Assembly: GCF_018139145.2 (NCBI RefSeq)
Contig: NC_059473.1
Coordinates: forward strand, 67,810,707-67,874,706
Length of the DNA stretch: 64,000 nt
Direction of reading: 5' to 3'
Source of the DNA: Gymnogyps californianus
Taxonomy: Eukaryota; Chordata; Aves; Accipitriformes; Cathartidae
Shown: one piece after another, positions 61,025 to 64,000 of the stretch
How the letters are laid out: each line of letters opens with the position of its first letter
How positions within the stretch are numbered: the stretch's first letter is position 1
Notes under the pieces: generated by a model
The model's database searches: none
Told to the model about the DNA's origin: nothing
Seen by the model: only the letters and a program-made list of their open reading frames with translations
Program-made: the position numbers and the translations under genes

Positions 61025-64000
61025 GTGCTTCAAGGAGCTTGGAAAACATAGATATAAAACTCTACTAGTAGCATTGTAAAAGTAACAAAAATAGCCCACC
61101 TGGGAGAAAAGTTAATGCAGTGAGATGAGTAGGCAGTATGTCCAATGCTGCTAAGATTGCTTGAAATGGCAAACTGTCTCAAAAAATGTGTAACTTATGT
61201 AGCTGAGTGACATGTGCATGGATGTCAAGTGAACCCAGTATACTAATTGTACTGGGAAAAAATTGGCAAATGGTTGCAGTTAATAAAGAGAAACCCATGA
61301 CTAAGAGATAAAAGTTTCAATGTGAAGTTGTCCATAAATGCTGCTGCTAAAGGTATTGACCTCAGTCCTTGATCTAAAAGGGAGACTAGTGACATACATG
61401 TCATGAGCAGCGGCAAAATTTAGTGTCAATATAGTCAAATAAGGGAGGAATTTTTATGTCTTTAGCAGCAGTGAACTGAAACTGATTATAACTGACCTAT
61501 TGCCATTGATAAAAGGAGCCTAGGATAACCTATTTGTCCTTCAGCTTGTGAAAATAACTCCAATTCTTTTTTTCAGATGGTAGGTAAGATTTGCTATCAG
61601 CATATCATCGAGAGAGAGAAAAAGTGGTTGCAGAAAGACTCATGAGCACTTTTTATTAAAGACATGAGAAAAGTTGATTTGTGAGAAAGTAAGAAAAATA
61701 TTGGAATTATTAGCAGGGATCTATTTTAAGCTGACACTGAACAAACAACAAATTAAGTAAGCTGTTTTAAGCTATTGCAGAGACTAGACATATAAGCTAG
61801 GTTTTATATTAATAGCTCAGGAAAAATTGGCCCTGAAACGCAGAATGATTTACCCTGGTCGAAACAACTTCCTACTTTCATTTCCTCTAGATACCTGTAT
61901 TAGAAGCTTTATAGCTGAAAAAGTGATACTGCATATGAGATTCTTTGTTGAAACAGCGTGTTTGACATAATGATGCCTGCAAATAGGTCAGAATTAGTGA
62001 CTATTTCAGCAGTTTGCAGTGGCATGAGGGCTTACACCTGGGCCCACGAGTTCCCATTATTCCCAAGCCATGCGCTAGCTGAAAGCACTCTCGGAATATT
62101 GATTTGCATATTTTTAGAAAGATGTAAGGTATGTGAGTATGTGACGTTATTTCACCCTGGCATGGAGAAATGTTTCCAAATCCCAGAAATGAGGAGTACT
62201 GGAGTTGGCATTTGGTGTAAAAAGGCTTTAAACAAAATACCGCGTTAGGTGCCTGAGCCCCCGAATTCAGCAAATCCAGAACTCGTGGATTTAACCCCAT
62301 TTGATATTTGCGCCAATACCTACAGTGATTGCCACCTCCGCTGAGACTGATTAGCCTCTGTCGCCTTGCTTAGTAGCTTGATTGTAAGCATTTATGTTTG
62401 TTACGTTAGTAATTTTATATAGACTGGAAGGTATGGGGACTGTCGCAGGCGTGAGCGGGCCAGTGCCCGTGCAGTCCAGCAGTGGCCCTGGGTGGGTGAC
62501 GCAGACCTGTGCAGGGCTGTGGGCTTTCGCCCCGGGGAGCGTGGCCCAGTGCCCCCCTGCTGCCCACCATCTGGGGAGGGCAGCACCCCAGCCCACGCCA
62601 GCCCTGCTTCTCCAGGAGGAGAGATCATTAACCAAAGAGCATGTGCACTTAAGGAGACTATTAATATGCAACCAGTTTTCTTCTCACTATGCACTAAATA
62701 GCATTTTGTTCTTCACTGCAAATCATGCAACTTGAGCATTTTTGTCACCGCCTTCGGTGTAAATATTCTTATGGTAAAGACTAGTAATAGCAATTCTGAT
62801 TTTTTTTTCCTTTTTTTTATTATATAAAATTTTCTCCTATTTAAGCCTGAGTCTCGAGTTGTAACAAAGCATAAAGTTAAAATGGTAAATCCCTCAGAAA
62901 AAGCCAACAGAAAGGTGGGCCATTTTAATTGCTTGTAACATTGAAACAGTGGAAGAGATTGACTGTCACCATCTCCTGCAAATGAGCATCCACCTTCAGA
63001 GAAAGGCTGTAAGTTTGCTACTGATACACTTTACTTTTTGAGTACCACAAAGGAATTTTTCCCAGTATAACCGTGCATATATCTGCACATAGGCTTTACC
63101 ATATAGCCTAATAATACTCTGCACAGCTTTCACAGAGTATAATAATAATAAAAATACTCTGTTTACATGCACTTTCATTATTTTGTAGCAGGAAAACTGA
63201 AGCAATATAAATTCATTTTTATAGTGGTTGGTGTCAGTTAATACATTTTTCTTCCAGAAGTAATGTATTGTAACACAAATTTCCCGTTAAGTTAGTATGG
63301 AACAAGGTTTAGGTGACGCTATTTGTGAATAACAATTTATTTGTGACTGACATAATTTAATGCAAATATATTGCTCTAAAATGAATTGGTCTGATGTCAG
63401 ATTGATGGTTTGTACTTTTATTATGCATAGTATTTATAAAAGTCCACCATCCCATGTCTATATAGGAGAAAAGATTATCAGCTATTCACTGTATGAATAT
63501 ATAGCTTCATTAAAAGGGCTCTGGAGGTGCATTTAAATCATGAACGAAGAGCTTGTGATGTTTCCACTATAAAACCTTCCTGAAATTCCCTTTGAATTTG
63601 TTTTGTTACTTTTATATATGTGTGCATTTTATGTTTGCATACTTTTTAATAGGAAAAATGATTTTCTTTTTGCTTAAGTTAAAAATCGCTTCTGAAATCC
63701 GTACAGTTAAACCCACCTAAAGGATTTCACTTCTTCAGATAAGTGTAAATCTTGACTTGTTGGAAGTTTAGCGTAGAATAATGCATGTGAAAGAAAGAGT
63801 GTTTACTGTTGTCACTGAGAGATAGTGGGGTCGCACTTCACAAGGTCAGCAGATGGAAAGAAAATCAATGGGACCAGAATCTTTTTAAAGAGAGGGTGCA
63901 GAGGTCAGAAGGTCTGAGTCCAGCTCCTCTAGCAGCTACTTATACTTTTTGAATTATTCAGATACCTGGCCATTGATAGGGAATCTTAAGTGACGTACTT
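61025..64000. other. Downstream intron segment to the window end
   Basis: It contains the second CpG-rich patch and, before it, an octamer-type ATTTGCAT at 62101-62108. No PTPRM exon or other gene was recognised before the end of the window. Confidence 0.6.
62435..62620. promoter_or_regulatory. Second CpG/GC-rich intronic patch
   Basis: About nine CpGs lie between GACTGTCGCAGGCGTGAGCG and GCCCACGCCAGCCCTGC, together with long C/G runs (GCCCCGGGGAGC, GTGCCCCCCTGCTGCCC). Overlapping open frames appear on both strands as expected from GC content. No TATA box or start context was recognised. Regulatory function is only inferred from composition. Confidence 0.25.

Larger units (their letters stand above)
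56613..64000 (+). other. PTPRM: PTPRM intron, 3' side of the exon (incomplete at window end)
   Basis: The sequence after the donor is non-coding as far as I can see. The next PTPRM exon, which should start in phase 1 within the linker before the following fibronectin repeat, was not recognised before 64000. The segment contains a CR1 tail, a possible cryptic exon, simple repeats and a CpG-rich patch, listed separately. Confidence 0.8.

Noticed and set aside
62351..62735. Open frames of about 100 codons on both strands
   Set aside because: Again explained by a GC-rich patch with few stops. The translations are Pro/Gly/Ala-rich without known motifs.

Overview
The window looks like bird nuclear DNA: AT-rich, mostly non-coding, with a few scattered pieces of CR1, the LINE typical of birds and other reptiles. 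Several CR1 pieces end in the recognisable 3' tail (GATCATCTAGTCCAACC-type sequence, or its complement, followed by TTCTATGATTC-like octamers). No bacterial-style operons, rRNA or tRNA genes, CRISPR arrays or intact transposon genes are visible.

The only protein-coding sequence I can support is one 303-nt exon on the + strand at 56310-56612. Its 100 complete codons encode a fibronectin type III repeat that I recognise as part of the ectodomain of receptor-type tyrosine phosphatase mu (PTPRM, R2B/MAM subfamily). The exon has a good branch-point/polypyrimidine/AG acceptor, a GTATGT donor and phase 1 at both ends. I therefore read 1-56309 as part of the intron upstream of this exon and 56613-64000 as part of the next intron. 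No other PTPRM exon was recognised, so the upstream intron is at least 56.3 kb and the downstream one at least 7.4 kb.

Layout. 1-30 kb: intron with a CpG-dense patch carrying a GC box and a hairpin (4743-4858), a G-quadruplex motif (5383-5410), an (ATT)12 microsatellite (8038-8074), an A/C-rich low-complexity block (15052-15150), an antisense CR1 fragment (23826-24000) and a palindromic POU-type (MORE) site (27470-27481). 30-45 kb: the longest young CR1 3' end (30462-30868), a minus-strand G-quadruplex motif (33179-33207), A/T homopolymers, a perfect stem-loop (38162-38187), an older CR1-like 3' end (about 41700-42115) and another CR1 tail (44290-44442). 45-56 kb: homopolymers, a second G-rich block (48702-48726), TA-rich inverted repeats near 47.4 and 47.8 kb, then the exon. 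56.6-64 kb: downstream intron with a short CR1 tail, a possible cryptic exon (59311-59380), a G15 run with an (AAAC)n repeat, and a second CpG-rich patch (about 62435-62620).

I found no convincing undescribed system. The observations most worth checking are an open reading frame that runs through the exon's donor for 52 codons, the cryptic exon, the MORE site and the CpG/GC-box patch. Most other long open frames here lie in GC-rich patches where stop codons are rare, overlap on both strands, and resemble no protein I know.
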